A stretch of 64,000 nucleotides of DNA from Sulfitobacter faviae (GCF_029870955.1 NZ_PGFQ01000005.1:62001-126000); one strand, 5' to 3'. Shown: positions 19,222 to 28,152, counted from the first letter of the stretch. Notes: generated from the letters alone by a model not told the origin. A program made the numbers and translations.

Positions 19222-20673
19222 TCACCCCGCGCAGCAGCTGAGTTTGGCTACATCCTTGTCGAAGGTTTGTGCGGCGAGTTTCAGCCCTTCAACCGTGGTC
19301 AGATATGGGAAGATCGTCTCTCCAAGTGCCTTGGTGGTCATGCCGAATTTAAGCGCCATTGCCAGTGTCTGAATCGTGTCCGATCCCTCTGGTGCCGCGA
19401 TCTGACCGCCCAGCAGGCGGTCGGTCTTGACGTCGGCCACCAGCTTAATCACGCCGCGGGTATCGCGTGCAGCGACGGCGCGGGGCACGTTGTCGAGCGT
19501 GATCACACTGGTTTTGACCTCGTGCCCCGCCGCCCTGGCCTCAACCTCCGAAAGGCCGACGCCGGCCACTTGCGGGTCGGTAAACACGACCCAGGGCATC
19601 GCCGCATTCTCATAGCGCATCGGCTCCACTCCAAGGGCGTTGTTGATCCCCACCTTGGCGCCATAGGCCGCCATATAAACAAACTGGTCACGGTCGGTGA
19701 CATCGCCTGCCGCCCAGACGCCGGCCCGTGTGGTGGCCATGTCGGGGCCGACCTTGATCAAGCCGCGTCCGTCAGTCTCGATCCCAAGCTCTTCCAAACC
19801 AAGGTCCTGGGAATTGGCGATCCTGCCGGTGGTCACAACCAGCCGCTCGGCGGTCAGATCCTCGGTCTTGCCACCCCGTTCGACAGTCAGACTGACGCCG
19901 CCCGCAGCTTTCGCGACCGAGACGTAAGCAAGACCGGTCTCGACCGTGATGCCCTCGACCTTCAGCGCCTCCGTCAGCGCCTCGGTCACCTCCGGCTCGG
20001 CACCCGGCAGAAGGCGCGAGCGGGTCACTAGCGTGACCTTCACCCCCAGTCTCGAGGCCATTTGCGCCAGCTCGCAGCCGATATAGCCGCCGCCCAGCAC
20101 GAGGATGCTTTCGGGCCGGTCAGGCAGGCTCAGAAGGCCCCAGGAATCAAGTGCTTCCACGGCGTCGATACCCTCGATCGCGGGCATGTGCGGGCGCGAG
20201 CCGGTGGCGATCAGGATGCGAGGGGAGGAAATGACCCGCTCGGTGACAGCGACTCCACCCTCGACCAATCGCGCCGGGCCTTCGTCGATATAGGTGACGT
20301 TCTCATAGGCGGGCAGCAGGTCGATATATTTCTTGTGCCGCATCTCCGCGACCAGATCGGCGGTGCCTTTCACCACGCCACCCCAATCCACGGCATGGGC
20401 GCAAGGCGAGATGCCCGGAAACCGGGCAGCGGACGTGCCACCGTGCACCGCTTCGGCGGCGCGGATCATTGCCTTGGACGGTACGCAACCGACATTCACA
20501 CAGGTGCCGCCGATGGTGCCGTGCCCGATAAGCGCCACGCGCTTTCCGGCATCGGCTGCCGTGATCGAGGCAGAAAACCCGGCCGAGCCGGCACCAACGA
20601 CAATGAGGTCATATTGGTCGCCGCTGACCTCTTTCGATGAGCAGCAATCCTTTTTCTTGACGGTCTGGTCCAT
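19222..20673 (-). CDS. merA: Mercuric reductase MerA (operon 1)
   Basis: It is a cytoplasmic flavoenzyme reducing Hg(II) to Hg(0) with NADPH. The 483-residue product has FAD motif GAGSAGFSA, redox motif GTCVNVGCVPSK (Cys58, Cys63), and the MerA-specific FPYLTTVEGLKLAAQTF with catalytic Tyr. The C-terminal Cys480-Cys481 pair delivers Hg(II). The NmerA domain is absent. A short N-terminal tail carries a Cys10-Cys11 pair (KKKDCCSSK) missing from the operon 2 copy. It is the last gene of the leftward operon. Confidence 0.95.
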   Translation of the reverse strand: MDQTVKKKDCCSSKEVSGDQYDLIVVGAGSAGFSASITAADAGKRVALIGHGTIGGTCVNVGCVPSKAMIRAAEAVHGGTSAARFPGISPCAHAVDWGGVVKGTADLVAEMRHKKYIDLLPAYENVTYIDEGPARLVEGGVAVTERVISSPRILIATGSRPHMPAIEGIDAVEALDSWGLLSLPDRPESILVLGGGYIGCELAQMASRLGVKVTLVTRSRLLPGAEPEVTEALTEALKVEGITVETGLAYVSVAKAAGGVSLTVERGGKTEDLTAERLVVTTGRIANSQDLGLEELGIETDGRGLIKVGPDMATTRAGVWAAGDVTDRDQFVYMAAYGAKVGINNALGVEPMRYENAAMPWVVFTDPQVAGVGLSEVEARAAGHEVKTSVITLDNVPRAVAARDTRGVIKLVADVKTDRLLGGQIAAPEGSDTIQTLAMALKFGMTTKALGETIFPYLTTVEGLKLAAQTFDKDVAKLSCCAG

Positions 20674-20732
20674 GTCTTCTTCCTTGGCCTGCGACCGGAC
20701 ATCGCGACGGTCGCCCGGCCAAAATTCTGAAA

Positions 20733-22082
20733 TTACACCATCGACCCGATGTCGGAGGCATAGCTCGGATAAGCGAAAATCATGGCCTTGATCTGATTGG
20801 CGGTCTGTCCGGTGCCCATGGCCATTGCGAGCAAGTTGATCTGTTCCTCGGATCCCGGCCCGATCAAATGCGCGCCGAGGATTTTGCCGCTGCCCTGTTC
20901 GACAAGAACCTTGAATCCGGTGTGTTTAGCGCCGACGCGCAGCGACGAATACCAGCCTTCGATCTTCTCGAATTGCACATCGAATTTCAGCCCCTGCTCC
21001 CTGGCCGCCGCTTCCGACAAGCCTACCGTGGCCACCATCGGCAGGGTGAAGACCACTGACGGGATCGGCGGGTATTTGATCTCCCTAGCGTCCTCTCCGG
21101 CGAGAAGATTTTTGCCTGCGATGCGCCCCTCTGCCGCCGATACGGGAGTGAGATTGAGGCCGCTGTCGGCGCAGTCGCCGGCCGCGAAAATGGCCGGGTT
21201 GGTGGTGCGCATCGCGTTGCTCACCTTGATGCCGCGGCGCGAGTATTCGACGCCAGCGGCCTCGAGGTTCAGCCCGTCTATGTTGGGCACGCGGCCGGTG
21301 CCATGCACCACCAGGTCGCAAGTGATCGTTTCGGTGCCGTCGGGACGTTCCACGGTGACCACGAATTCGTCGCCCTGCTTCTCGATCTTCGCCACCTTCG
21401 CATTGGTGCGCAGATCAATGCCAAGTTCCTCGGTGCCTTCGACCAGCATTTCGACCAGGTCGGGATCGAAATTGCCCAGGGGACGATCCATCATCTCCAG
21501 CACGGTCACTTCGCTGGCCCCGGCGCGCTTGACGATATGGGAGAATTCCATCGCGATGAAGCCACCGCCGACAAAGGCGATGCGGTCGGGCCGCTCGGGC
21601 AGTTCAAGAAACTCGGTGCTGGTGGTCAGATGCTCTTCGCCGGGAATGTTCAGCGTCATCGGCCGCGCGCCCGTGGCGATGTGGAAATGCTTCGCCGTCA
21701 GGGTTTCGCCGTTCAACTCGATCCCATCGGGGCCGGTAAACCGCGCCTCTCCGTGCAAGACGTCGATCCCGGCCTTTTCCAGCCCGCCTTCAATGCGAGG
21801 CGGCATGTTGTCGGTGAAGCTGCGCTTGAAGGCGATCATGTCGGGCCAGTTGACCGAAGGTTGCGCCTCCAGCCCCTTGCCCTTCATGTTTTCCGTCCAT
21901 TCAACGCCCTCGGTGACCGCGATCAGCATTTTCTTGGGGTCGCAGCCGCGCAGGGCGCAGGTGCCGCCATGGGGCTCGCTGTCGATGCTGGCGACGCTCC
22001 AGCCGGCATTCGCCGCCATCCGGGCGACGCCATTTCCAGCAGTGCCGCCGCCGATCACGATGAGGTCATACGTCTTGGTCAT
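20733..22082 (-). CDS. Glutathione-reductase-like flavoprotein of the mer operon
   Basis: A class I pyridine nucleotide-disulfide oxidoreductase of 449 residues. It has FAD motif GGGTAGNGVA, redox motif GGTCALRGCDPKK (Cys42, Cys47), NAD(P)H motif FVGGGFIAMEFSHI, and a dimerisation domain. In place of the glutathione reductase HPT..E motif the C-terminus reads AYPSYASD, so Tyr sits at the His position, as in MerA. The exact substrate is unknown. It lies between merF-like and merA, and the same partner accompanies merA in operon 2, so a role in mercury or thiol redox is likely. Confidence 0.85.
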   Translation of the reverse strand: MTKTYDLIVIGGGTAGNGVARMAANAGWSVASIDSEPHGGTCALRGCDPKKMLIAVTEGVEWTENMKGKGLEAQPSVNWPDMIAFKRSFTDNMPPRIEGGLEKAGIDVLHGEARFTGPDGIELNGETLTAKHFHIATGARPMTLNIPGEEHLTTSTEFLELPERPDRIAFVGGGFIAMEFSHIVKRAGASEVTVLEMMDRPLGNFDPDLVEMLVEGTEELGIDLRTNAKVAKIEKQGDEFVVTVERPDGTETITCDLVVHGTGRVPNIDGLNLEAAGVEYSRRGIKVSNAMRTTNPAIFAAGDCADSGLNLTPVSAAEGRIAGKNLLAGEDAREIKYPPIPSVVFTLPMVATVGLSEAAAREQGLKFDVQFEKIEGWYSSLRVGAKHTGFKVLVEQGSGKILGAHLIGPGSEEQINLLAMAMGTGQTANQIKAMIFAYPSYASDIGSMV

Positions 22083-22506
22083 ACCTGTTCCTTTCCTTGT
22101 GCCAGCTTCTCTTGATCTGGCTCACTGCTGAACTGCCTGATTTTCTAAGCCAGAGCGCATATCCCGCCACCGCCAAAGCGGCGGCAACCGAGATCCGGAG
22201 AGCAAAGCGGAACTCCAGCCAGAACAGCAGAGCCGAAAGAACAACCGCCAAGCCGATGAGAAGGGCTTTCGGACTGTGCCCTGGTCTGCCGGCTTGCTGC
22301 CACAGGGCATATGCAACCACACTCAGCGAGGCAAAGAGCATCGGGAAAAGCGCGTAGTCGAACCAACCAACAATGGCAGAAAGTCCGAACCCGGCGACGA
22401 TCAGCACTAGGAACGGCGTGAAGCAACAGATCGCCACAACGACGCTGCCGATGAGGCCGCGCCGCAAAAGGGTCGTGGGTTCATTGTTATTGTTCATGTT
22501 TGTCAT
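22066..22506 (-). CDS. merF: MerF-like mercury transport membrane protein (extended)
   Basis: The 146-residue protein has four predicted helices. The first carries the MerF signature AICCFTPFLVLIVAGFGLSA with vicinal Cys27-Cys28, and helix 2 follows YALFPMLFASLSVVAYALW. Canonical MerF has about 80 residues and two helices, so this form has an extra C-terminal pair. It would take Hg(II) across the inner membrane to MerA. Its end overlaps the GR-like start by 17 bases. Confidence 0.8.
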   Translation of the reverse strand: MTNMNNNNEPTTLLRRGLIGSVVVAICCFTPFLVLIVAGFGLSAIVGWFDYALFPMLFASLSVVAYALWQQAGRPGHSPKALLIGLAVVLSALLFWLEFRFALRISVAAALAVAGYALWLRKSGSSAVSQIKRSWHKERNRYDQDV

Positions 22507-22543
22507 GCTGTCTCCAGCTTCGGGTGCGGGTCGGCGAATGCCA

Positions 22544-22849
22544 TCAGGAATCGCCGGACTCGACGATGTCCGCCGGATAGCCGGTGGCGCGGATTGCTTC
22601 GACGATCATGTCCTGATCGGCGGCCTCGTCATCAAAGGCGACGATGTAGGTGCCGGTGCCAAAGTCCTCTCCCTCCGTGAAGTCGATGATCTCGACCGAG
22701 GGAACGCCCCGCATGGCCACCGCCACCGTGTAGGAGCAGGTCGGGCATGTCAGTTCGCCGACCCCGATATTGATGCGCTGTTCGGCGGCGCTGGCGGGGA
22801 AAGTTGCGAGAGTTCCAACGACCGCAAGGGCAAGATGAAGTGACTTCAT
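22544..22849 (-). CDS. merP: Periplasmic mercury-binding protein MerP (operon 1)
   Basis: The 101-residue product has a signal peptide (LALAVVGTLATFPASAA) and one HMA fold. The metal motif is ELTCPTCSY (Cys35, Cys38) rather than the common GMTCxxC. It would pass Hg(II) to MerT. It is followed by merF-like and preceded by merT with a 12-base gap. Confidence 0.9.
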   Translation of the reverse strand: MKSLHLALAVVGTLATFPASAAEQRINIGVGELTCPTCSYTVAVAMRGVPSVEIIDFTEGEDFGTGTYIVAFDDEAADQDMIVEAIRATGYPADIVESGDS

Positions 22850-22861
22850 GGGTTCGGCCTT

Positions 22862-23269
22862 TCAGTAGGACAGAAGGTAAGGGGTGAGATAGGGAAAGAT
22901 CATCGCGACGGCGACGATGGCGGTGGCAACCCAAAGAATGGATCGCATGAGTGTCCGGTTCATGGGACGCGCGCAGGTGCCATCCGCGCAGACTGCGGCC
23001 GGGATCGGACGGTAGGCCTTGTAAAATCCATAGCCGATAAAGGCGGCACTCAACGCGAAGGTGATCCATTTGTACTGGTAGAGAACGCCCAGCTGCGCAA
23101 TGAACACGCCGGTGACGCCGAAGCTGACCAGCACCAGCGGCAGGATGCAGCATGAGGTCATGGCCAGCGCGCCAAGCGCGCCGAGCCAGGTTGTCGCCCA
23201 TGCTTTTTTGTCGGCAGCCGCTGTTTCGTCCATTGCCGTCTGCCAGCCCGCGAATGTGGTCTCAGTCAT
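22862..23269 (-). CDS. merT: Mercury transport protein MerT (operon 1)
   Basis: The 135-residue inner-membrane protein has three helices. It carries the vicinal pair in TSCCILPLVLVSFGVTG (Cys40-Cys41) and the second cytoplasmic/loop pair CADGTCARP (Cys94, Cys99), both typical of MerT. It is the first gene of the operon, directly downstream of the MerR-controlled promoter at 23303-23333. Confidence 0.95.
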   Translation of the reverse strand: MTETTFAGWQTAMDETAAADKKAWATTWLGALGALAMTSCCILPLVLVSFGVTGVFIAQLGVLYQYKWITFALSAAFIGYGFYKAYRPIPAAVCADGTCARPMNRTLMRSILWVATAIVAVAMIFPYLTPYLLSY

Positions 23270-23302
23270 GGTTCGAATCGTCCTTGCCTCAGTGATGATC
23301 TG

Positions 23303-23333
23303 AGACTAGGCTCTGTAGTTGATACAGGCTCAA
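23303..23333 (-). promoter_or_regulatory. MerR-controlled mer promoter/operator 1
   Basis: On the minus strand a TTGAGC -35 (23333-23328) and TAGTCT -10 (23308-23303) are separated by 19 bp, the elongated spacer typical of MerR promoters. The dyad CTGTA-N5-TACAG (23313-23327) lies inside the spacer. The same dyad occurs in operon 2. Confidence 0.85.
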
Positions 23334-23344
23334 GGGGGTATGGT

Positions 23345-23767
23345 GTGAAAAATCATCACAGATCGGTGAAGATCCTGAGGCGCGGAGATCTCGCCAAGCT
23401 GACCGGATGCAACCTCGAAACCATCCGCTACTACGAGAACATCGGCGTCATGCCCGAGCCGCCGCGCACGTCGAAGAATTACCGGGCCTATGACGAGAGC
23501 CATGTCGGGCGCCTGCGCTTCATCATGCGGGCGCGCGAGCTGGGGTTCACGCTGGACGAAGTCCGCGATCTGCTCGCATTGGTCGATGGCGGGGTCCAGA
23601 CCTGCGGAGAGGTGCAGGGTCTTGCAATTTCGCATCTCGCCTCGGTCCGCGCCAAGATCGACGATCTCAAACGCATTGAACGCGTGCTGTCTTCCACCGT
23701 AGCGCAATGCACCGGTGACGATGTCCCTGAATGCCCTGTGATCGACGCGCTGACGGAGGTGACCTGA
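23345..23767 (+). CDS. merR: Mercury-responsive regulator MerR (operon 1)
   Basis: The 140-residue product has an N-terminal winged HTH (RRGDLAKLTGCNLETIRYYENIGVMPEPPR), cited here by its start at residue 12, then a dimerisation helix. The three Hg(II)-binding cysteines are Cys87 (TCGEVQ), Cys122 and Cys130 (QCTGDDVPECPV). It is transcribed divergently from merT across the shared operator. Confidence 0.93.
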   Translation: MKNHHRSVKILRRGDLAKLTGCNLETIRYYENIGVMPEPPRTSKNYRAYDESHVGRLRFIMRARELGFTLDEVRDLLALVDGGVQTCGEVQGLAISHLASVRAKIDDLKRIERVLSSTVAQCTGDDVPECPVIDALTEVT

Positions 23768-23836
23768 AGGGCCATAGTTGAGGACGCCCACGCATGTCAG
23801 CCAAGCGTACAATGGTGCCAGCGCCGTTGTTTGCGA

Positions 23837-24829
23837 TCATTCGTTCCCCGCGGAGTCCTGCGTGTTCGCCGCGTGTTCGGGGACCAGATAGCGCGGCACG
23901 ATCCACAGATAGGCGACCATGCCGAAGAGCTCGACGAGCGACTGGAAGACGATGACAACGGCCGCCACGTTCCACTCCGGTCTAAGCACCAGCACCAGCG
24001 GAAGTACGACGAAGGAGTTGCGGGTTCCGAGCGAGAATATGACCGTTCGTCGCCCGCTAGCGGGCAATCCGGCCGCCCGCCCGGTCGCCGCACCGAGAAG
24101 AGCTGCGGCGACGAGGTAGGCGACGTAGACGCCCGCCACCTGCGCCAGAACCGGCAGCGCATCCCTTACCGCGTCGACTTGCGAGGCCGCGATCAGGAAC
24201 ACCACGACAGCCAGAAGCGGAACCGGCAGCCAGGCGAGGCGATTTACTATCACGGCCCGCTCCGGGCGCGCCTCTGCCCAACGCTCCAGCAGGAAAGCCG
24301 CTGTGAGCGGCAGCAGGACAAGCGCCGCAAAGACGGCGGCAATGCGGTCGGCGGCGAGAAGCTCAAGGAATGCCTCGCCGAGAAAGAGCCAAAGGAAGAG
24401 CGGCAGACAGGCGAACTGAACCGCGAGGAGGATCGGTGTCGCGGACGCGGCACGCACCGCATCGCCGCGACCGAGATGGGTGAATGTGATGAACCAGTCG
24501 GTGCAGGGCACCAGCAGCACGACAAGCACCCCGAGCCGAAGCGCAGGATCGTCAGGCAGGAACGCGATCAGCCCCCAGACCAGCAGCGGCACCAGGACGA
24601 AATTGCCGATCAGCATGGTGCCGATGAAACGCCGGTCGCGCGTCGCGCGCGGCAGGTGCGCGAGCGGCATCTGAGCGAAGGTAGTGAAAAGCATAAGCCC
24701 CAGCACCGGCCACAGCAGTGCCTCGAACACCCCCGAGATACCGGGGGCGAGCGAGCCCAAGACCAGACCGGAAAGGATGGCAGCGAGGTAGATCCAGGCT
24801 TGATGGCGTTCGAGATTTTGCAGCTTCAT
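23837..24829 (-). CDS. ACR3/bile acid:sodium symporter-like transporter (arsenic resistance type)
   Basis: The 330-residue polytopic protein has about ten helices. Conserved segments include VLLVPCTDWFITFTHLGRGD, with the Cys expected in ACR3/ArsB-like carriers, and SLGTRNSFVVLPLVLVL. The family exports arsenite or moves organic anions. Metal-resistance context favours arsenite, but no arsR or arsC is adjacent, so the substrate is uncertain. It starts at ATG 24829. Confidence 0.75.
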   Translation of the reverse strand: MKLQNLERHQAWIYLAAILSGLVLGSLAPGISGVFEALLWPVLGLMLFTTFAQMPLAHLPRATRDRRFIGTMLIGNFVLVPLLVWGLIAFLPDDPALRLGVLVVLLVPCTDWFITFTHLGRGDAVRAASATPILLAVQFACLPLFLWLFLGEAFLELLAADRIAAVFAALVLLPLTAAFLLERWAEARPERAVIVNRLAWLPVPLLAVVVFLIAASQVDAVRDALPVLAQVAGVYVAYLVAAALLGAATGRAAGLPASGRRTVIFSLGTRNSFVVLPLVLVLRPEWNVAAVVIVFQSLVELFGMVAYLWIVPRYLVPEHAANTQDSAGNE

Positions 24830-25127
24830 GTCCTGCCCCTGCTCTTTCCGAAGGCAATCTTCAAGAAGACATCACTGGACAGGCCATTGCGACAACGGCT
24901 CGTTCGTCGCTTGGAGCGTTGTATGGTCTGTCCGGTTTATATTGGTAGACCGGTCACGACCCAGTCGACAATGCTTTCATGGTAGTTGGGGACGCTGCGA
25001 TAGCCGAATTGTCTCAGCCGATCAGCCGAACTCTTTGACCTCGAGCATCTGCAAAACGGTGCTCCTCACCGTTTCAGCCGTGCTGCGGATAGACGCGACA
25101 TGGGCGCCGCACAGATCGCTTCGACAG
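24830..25127. other. Intergenic space upstream of the transporter
   Basis: An imperfect dyad GGTCT...AGACC (about 24928-24955) may be an operator for the leftward transporter. No coding frame is convincing. Confidence 0.3.
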
Positions 25128-26195
25128 TCAGTTTGTGGCGCGCCACATTCGGAACCGTCCTTGCCCTGTTAGCTCGCGGACCAGATTCCGCGCTTCCATC
25201 CAGGCGAGGTTGCGCTGGACAGCGGCGCGGCTGGCTCCGGTCAGGGCCTCGGCCATGGGGGCAGAGACCAGGGGCCAGTCGGTCAGCACTTCGCGCAGGG
25301 CTGGTGGCGTCTTGCCCGAGAGCGGGCTCATCTCGGCTTCCGCCCGCGCCGACCATGTCTCAATATCGTCGAGGTGACGCATCGCGGTCAGGCATGCCGT
25401 TTCCATCCCGTCGAGCCAGCGCGCCAGGCGGTTAGCGGGTGGGCCGCCGGTGCGCAGTGCCCCCGCCCCACCCATGGCCAGGGGTGCGAATATCGCCCCC
25501 TCGCCCTCATGCGCGGCAATGCGCGACGCCGTGACCGCCGCTTCCATTCCGTCGCTCTGCTGTCCGAGGCCCGCGAGGCTCCAGAGGTGAAACCCCATGC
25601 AGGCACGCGTGATCGGGTGCAGGTCGGCGGCTTGTGCCATCAGGTCAAGCCACCCGCCCGCGCGATCCGCGAAGGGCTCGGCTTCATCCACCATGTTTTC
25701 GGGGTCACGGCGATCGAGGAAGGCGGACAGGTCCACCTCTGGGCCGGGACCGCCTGTAAGACGCCGCACCGCCCATCCGACACGTGCATGCGCTGCGGTG
25801 TCGTCCTGCACGCCGGACAAGCGCATGGATATCCAGAGCGCCAGCCGATCCGGGCCAATTCGGTCGCCTGCAAACCAGCTGAGGTCTGCCGCCTCGATCA
25901 ACGCAAGCCTGTGCCGCCAGCCTTCCGGGCCACGCTTCAGACGGTCGTCTAGCGCCCCGACGCGACCGGCCACACGGGCAAGATGCGCGACATGACCCGC
26001 CTCTGCTTTCCGCCAATCGTCGAGAGCCTCAGCTTCACGCGGCTCGGCCCGTGGTCCGGGGGGCAGATAATCCGGCTCCTCTTCCATGGGACCGGGCAGG
26101 AACCAAAGATCGTTCTCGGGCGACTGTTCCACCTCCTCAGCGTCGAGGAAGAGAGCATCAGAATCATCAGAGTTGGCGGGCGCTTGAGGCTTCAT
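25128..26195 (-). CDS. RHE_PE00001-type plasmid protein (DUF1612 with C-terminal HTH)
   Basis: The 355-residue product begins acidic. It contains the family stretch WRHRLALIEAADLSWFAGD and LWISMRLSGVQDD, and ends in a DNA-binding region (AEALTGASRAAVQRNLAWMEARNLV). The family is found on rhizobial and rhodobacterial plasmids and its function is not established; a regulator is likely. The inverted repeat directly upstream would allow autoregulation. Confidence 0.75.
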   Translation of the reverse strand: MKPQAPANSDDSDALFLDAEEVEQSPENDLWFLPGPMEEEPDYLPPGPRAEPREAEALDDWRKAEAGHVAHLARVAGRVGALDDRLKRGPEGWRHRLALIEAADLSWFAGDRIGPDRLALWISMRLSGVQDDTAAHARVGWAVRRLTGGPGPEVDLSAFLDRRDPENMVDEAEPFADRAGGWLDLMAQAADLHPITRACMGFHLWSLAGLGQQSDGMEAAVTASRIAAHEGEGAIFAPLAMGGAGALRTGGPPANRLARWLDGMETACLTAMRHLDDIETWSARAEAEMSPLSGKTPPALREVLTDWPLVSAPMAEALTGASRAAVQRNLAWMEARNLVRELTGQGRFRMWRATN

Positions 26196-26199
26196 ATGC

Positions 26200-26219
26200 G
26201 CAAAATACTGCCATTTTGC
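26200..26219. promoter_or_regulatory. Inverted repeat upstream of the DUF1612 gene
   Basis: GCAAAAT-N6-ATTTTGC is a perfect 7-bp dyad five bases before the start codon at 26195. It is a likely operator. Confidence 0.5.
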
Positions 26220-26365
26220 ACTTTACCCAAGAGTTTTGTCAGAGTGCTCCCTCGCTACCTATATAGCACGCGCGGGCGATGGTCGGGGAGGGCTCTCTGA
26301 TCGCGCTCGCTGTATGGAAACCAAGGGTATTCCAGTAAACAGCGCCACAGAGAGCGCCCTTGCAT

Positions 26366-26416
26366 CCGTTTACAAACGGTCGTTTATTGGAGATATCTTA
26401 AATTGCAAACGGCCGG
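26366..26416. repeat. Res-like inverted repeats before the resolvase
   Basis: CCGTTTACAAACGG (26366-26379) is a perfect dyad. It overlaps a longer one running from CGTTTATTGG (26381) to TTGCAAACGG (about 26404-26413) around an AT-rich centre. Spaced CGTTT/AAACG half-sites just upstream of a serine recombinase resemble resolvase subsites. Confidence 0.5.
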
Positions 26417-26421
26417 ATTTC

Positions 26422-27318
26422 ATGCCCCTGATTGGCTATGCGCGCGTATCGACAGAGGATCAGACACCCCTGCCCCAGTCTGAGGCCCTGCAAATCGCGG
26501 GATGCGTCGAAATCTTCGAAGAACACGCCTCAGGCGGCAATCGCGCGCGGCCAGTGCTTGCGCGCGTTCTCGAACGCGTTCAGATCGGCGACACGCTGGT
26601 CGTCGTGCGGATCGACCGGCTTGCGCGGTCCTTGTCGCATCTTCTCGAGGTGATCGAGAGTCTGGAGGCGAAGGGTGCCTTCTTCCGCTCCCTGCAAGAC
26701 CCGATCGACACGTCCTCACCGCAGGGCAAGTTTACGCTGCAGGTTCTGGGCGCCGCAGCCGAGTTCGAACGCGCTCTGATCCGCGAACGCACAAAGGCCG
26801 GGCTTGCCTCTGCGCGCGCCAAGGGTCGCGTTGGTGGCAATCCTGGGCTAAGCGCCAAGGATCCCGTCGCGCTGCGCAAGGTGCGGCTGGCGCGACAGGA
26901 CGGCTACATGGAGCGCCTGAACGAGACCGCGCAGGATTGGGTACCCCATGTGCGCCGCTTGCGCCCCGATATGGCTTGGGAAGACGTCTTGCAGATTATC
27001 AATGGCCCCCTGCCCCATGATCGACGCTGGACGCAAAGCCGCTTGCTTCGCGCCGTAAAGGCATATGTGCGCGACGGGTTTCTGCCCGATGAAGTGCTTG
27101 GCCGCGCCGGACGCCGCGAAACCGACGATCGCCTGCCTGCCATCGTGGCGGCCATCAAAGGTTCGGACCCCGATATCACGCTACAGGCGATCTGCGACCG
27201 ATTGGAATCCATGCGTGAGCGGACACCACGGGGACGTACAAGCTGGCAACCGTCCTCCGTCAGGATGCTGTTGGAACGGGCGGAGCGACTTGGGTTGCTG
27301 ATCAGGCAAATGGATTGA
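26422..27318 (+). CDS. Serine recombinase/resolvase with long C-terminal part
   Basis: The 298-residue product has the resolvase catalytic domain: IGYARVSTEDQ with nucleophile Ser10, then VVVRIDRLARSLSHLL, and AAEFERALIRERTKAGLASA leading to the E-helix. About 110 extra C-terminal residues follow the usual HTH position and include another helical WQPSSVRMLLERAERLG segment. The start at ATG 26422 gives the normal N-terminus. The 62-codon extension upstream is not family-like and overlaps the res-like repeats. It probably resolves plasmid multimers or a past transposon. Confidence 0.85.
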   Translation: MPLIGYARVSTEDQTPLPQSEALQIAGCVEIFEEHASGGNRARPVLARVLERVQIGDTLVVVRIDRLARSLSHLLEVIESLEAKGAFFRSLQDPIDTSSPQGKFTLQVLGAAAEFERALIRERTKAGLASARAKGRVGGNPGLSAKDPVALRKVRLARQDGYMERLNETAQDWVPHVRRLRPDMAWEDVLQIINGPLPHDRRWTQSRLLRAVKAYVRDGFLPDEVLGRAGRRETDDRLPAIVAAIKGSDPDITLQAICDRLESMRERTPRGRTSWQPSSVRMLLERAERLGLLIRQMD

Positions 27319-27697
27319 CGACGCGCAGCCGATCTTCGACCAGCAATCCGTCGTGCATGTCCTCAGTCCATAACGTCGTGCACCCAGCGATCAGCGCGGC
27401 AGACACGATCATCGAGTCATAGACCGATAACTGGTACTTCGCTGCCAACGCGCGACCCACTTGATGGGTTTTAATCGTGAGGTCCTCGACAGGGCATAAG
27501 GACTTAATACCCTCAAGAAACGCTCCGGTATCTTCCCAACTGAGACCAGCTTTCCGTCGGCAATTTACCATCGCTTCGTTCAGGACCTGAAGGCTGATCC
27601 GGGGTCCCTGCCCCAGAATTTCCTCCGCCCTCTCAGCCTTTGGACCATCGTCGAGCAGGTAGAGCACAACATTCGTGTCTGCGAATTCAGCGCTCAT
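27302..27697 (-). CDS. vapC: VapC-type PIN-domain toxin
   Basis: The 131-residue PIN ribonuclease has acidic active-site residues in FADTNVVLYLLDD (Asp7), LNEAM (Glu), YDSMIVSAAL and TEDMHDG. It is downstream of, and overlaps by 11 bases, the AbrB-type antitoxin gene. It probably stabilises the plasmid. Its end overlaps the convergent resolvase end by 17 bases. Confidence 0.88.
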   Translation of the reverse strand: MSAEFADTNVVLYLLDDGPKAERAEEILGQGPRISLQVLNEAMVNCRRKAGLSWEDTGAFLEGIKSLCPVEDLTIKTHQVGRALAAKYQLSVYDSMIVSAALIAGCTTLWTEDMHDGLLVEDRLRVVNPFA

Positions 27698-27914
27698 GCG
27701 CGGCGTCGCGGCTTAGACGCGCGTCCTTGGGCAGTTTTCCGCGAAACCGCCTTAGCCCTTGTAGAACTTCATCGGCGCGAGGTTGGCGTCTCACAAGAAT
27801 GGTTCCATCGTCCTTTACCAGGTCGACCTGATCGCCTTCCTTTAAGCCGAGTTCTCTCACAAGATCCGCGGGTAGCCGGACGGCAAGGGAGTTTCCCCAT
27901 TTGGCAACTTGCAT
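27687..27914 (-). CDS. vapB: VapB-type AbrB/MazE antitoxin
   Basis: The 75-residue product has a SpoVT/AbrB DNA-binding domain (VAKWGNSLAVRLPADLVREL). Its C-terminal tail neutralises VapC. The short dyad TGGAT-N4-ATCCA (27931-27944) just upstream is a likely autoregulatory operator. Confidence 0.88.
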   Translation of the reverse strand: MQVAKWGNSLAVRLPADLVRELGLKEGDQVDLVKDDGTILVRRQPRADEVLQGLRRFRGKLPKDARLSRDAAHER

Positions 27915-27930
27915 CTTGTCCTCTCATGCA

Positions 27931-27944
27931 TGGATAAACATCCA
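27931..27944. promoter_or_regulatory. Candidate VapB operator
   Basis: TGGATAAACATCCA is a 5-bp-arm dyad 17 bases before the vapB start. Related TATCCA/GGATAT half-sites follow at about 27951-27958. Confidence 0.4.
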
Positions 27945-28152
27945 ATAATGTATATCCAGAACTGCCAAAAGGCAAGCTCTGGTGCGCTCAAAGCCATGCT
28001 GGAGCCCTCCGACAAGAGTTCTCCCCTGTCCCTTTTCGTGAGATGCGGTGCGTTACACCATGCAGCAGGAAGCCTAACAGCCTTGTGTTCGGTGACGACC
28101 CGCCCACTAGATGTGGAAAAACCTTGCGCGAATCCGACTCTTGCGCCAATAG

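Noticed and set aside
19129..20031. 300-codon plus-strand frame
   Set aside because: It is antisense to merA, which has all catalytic motifs.
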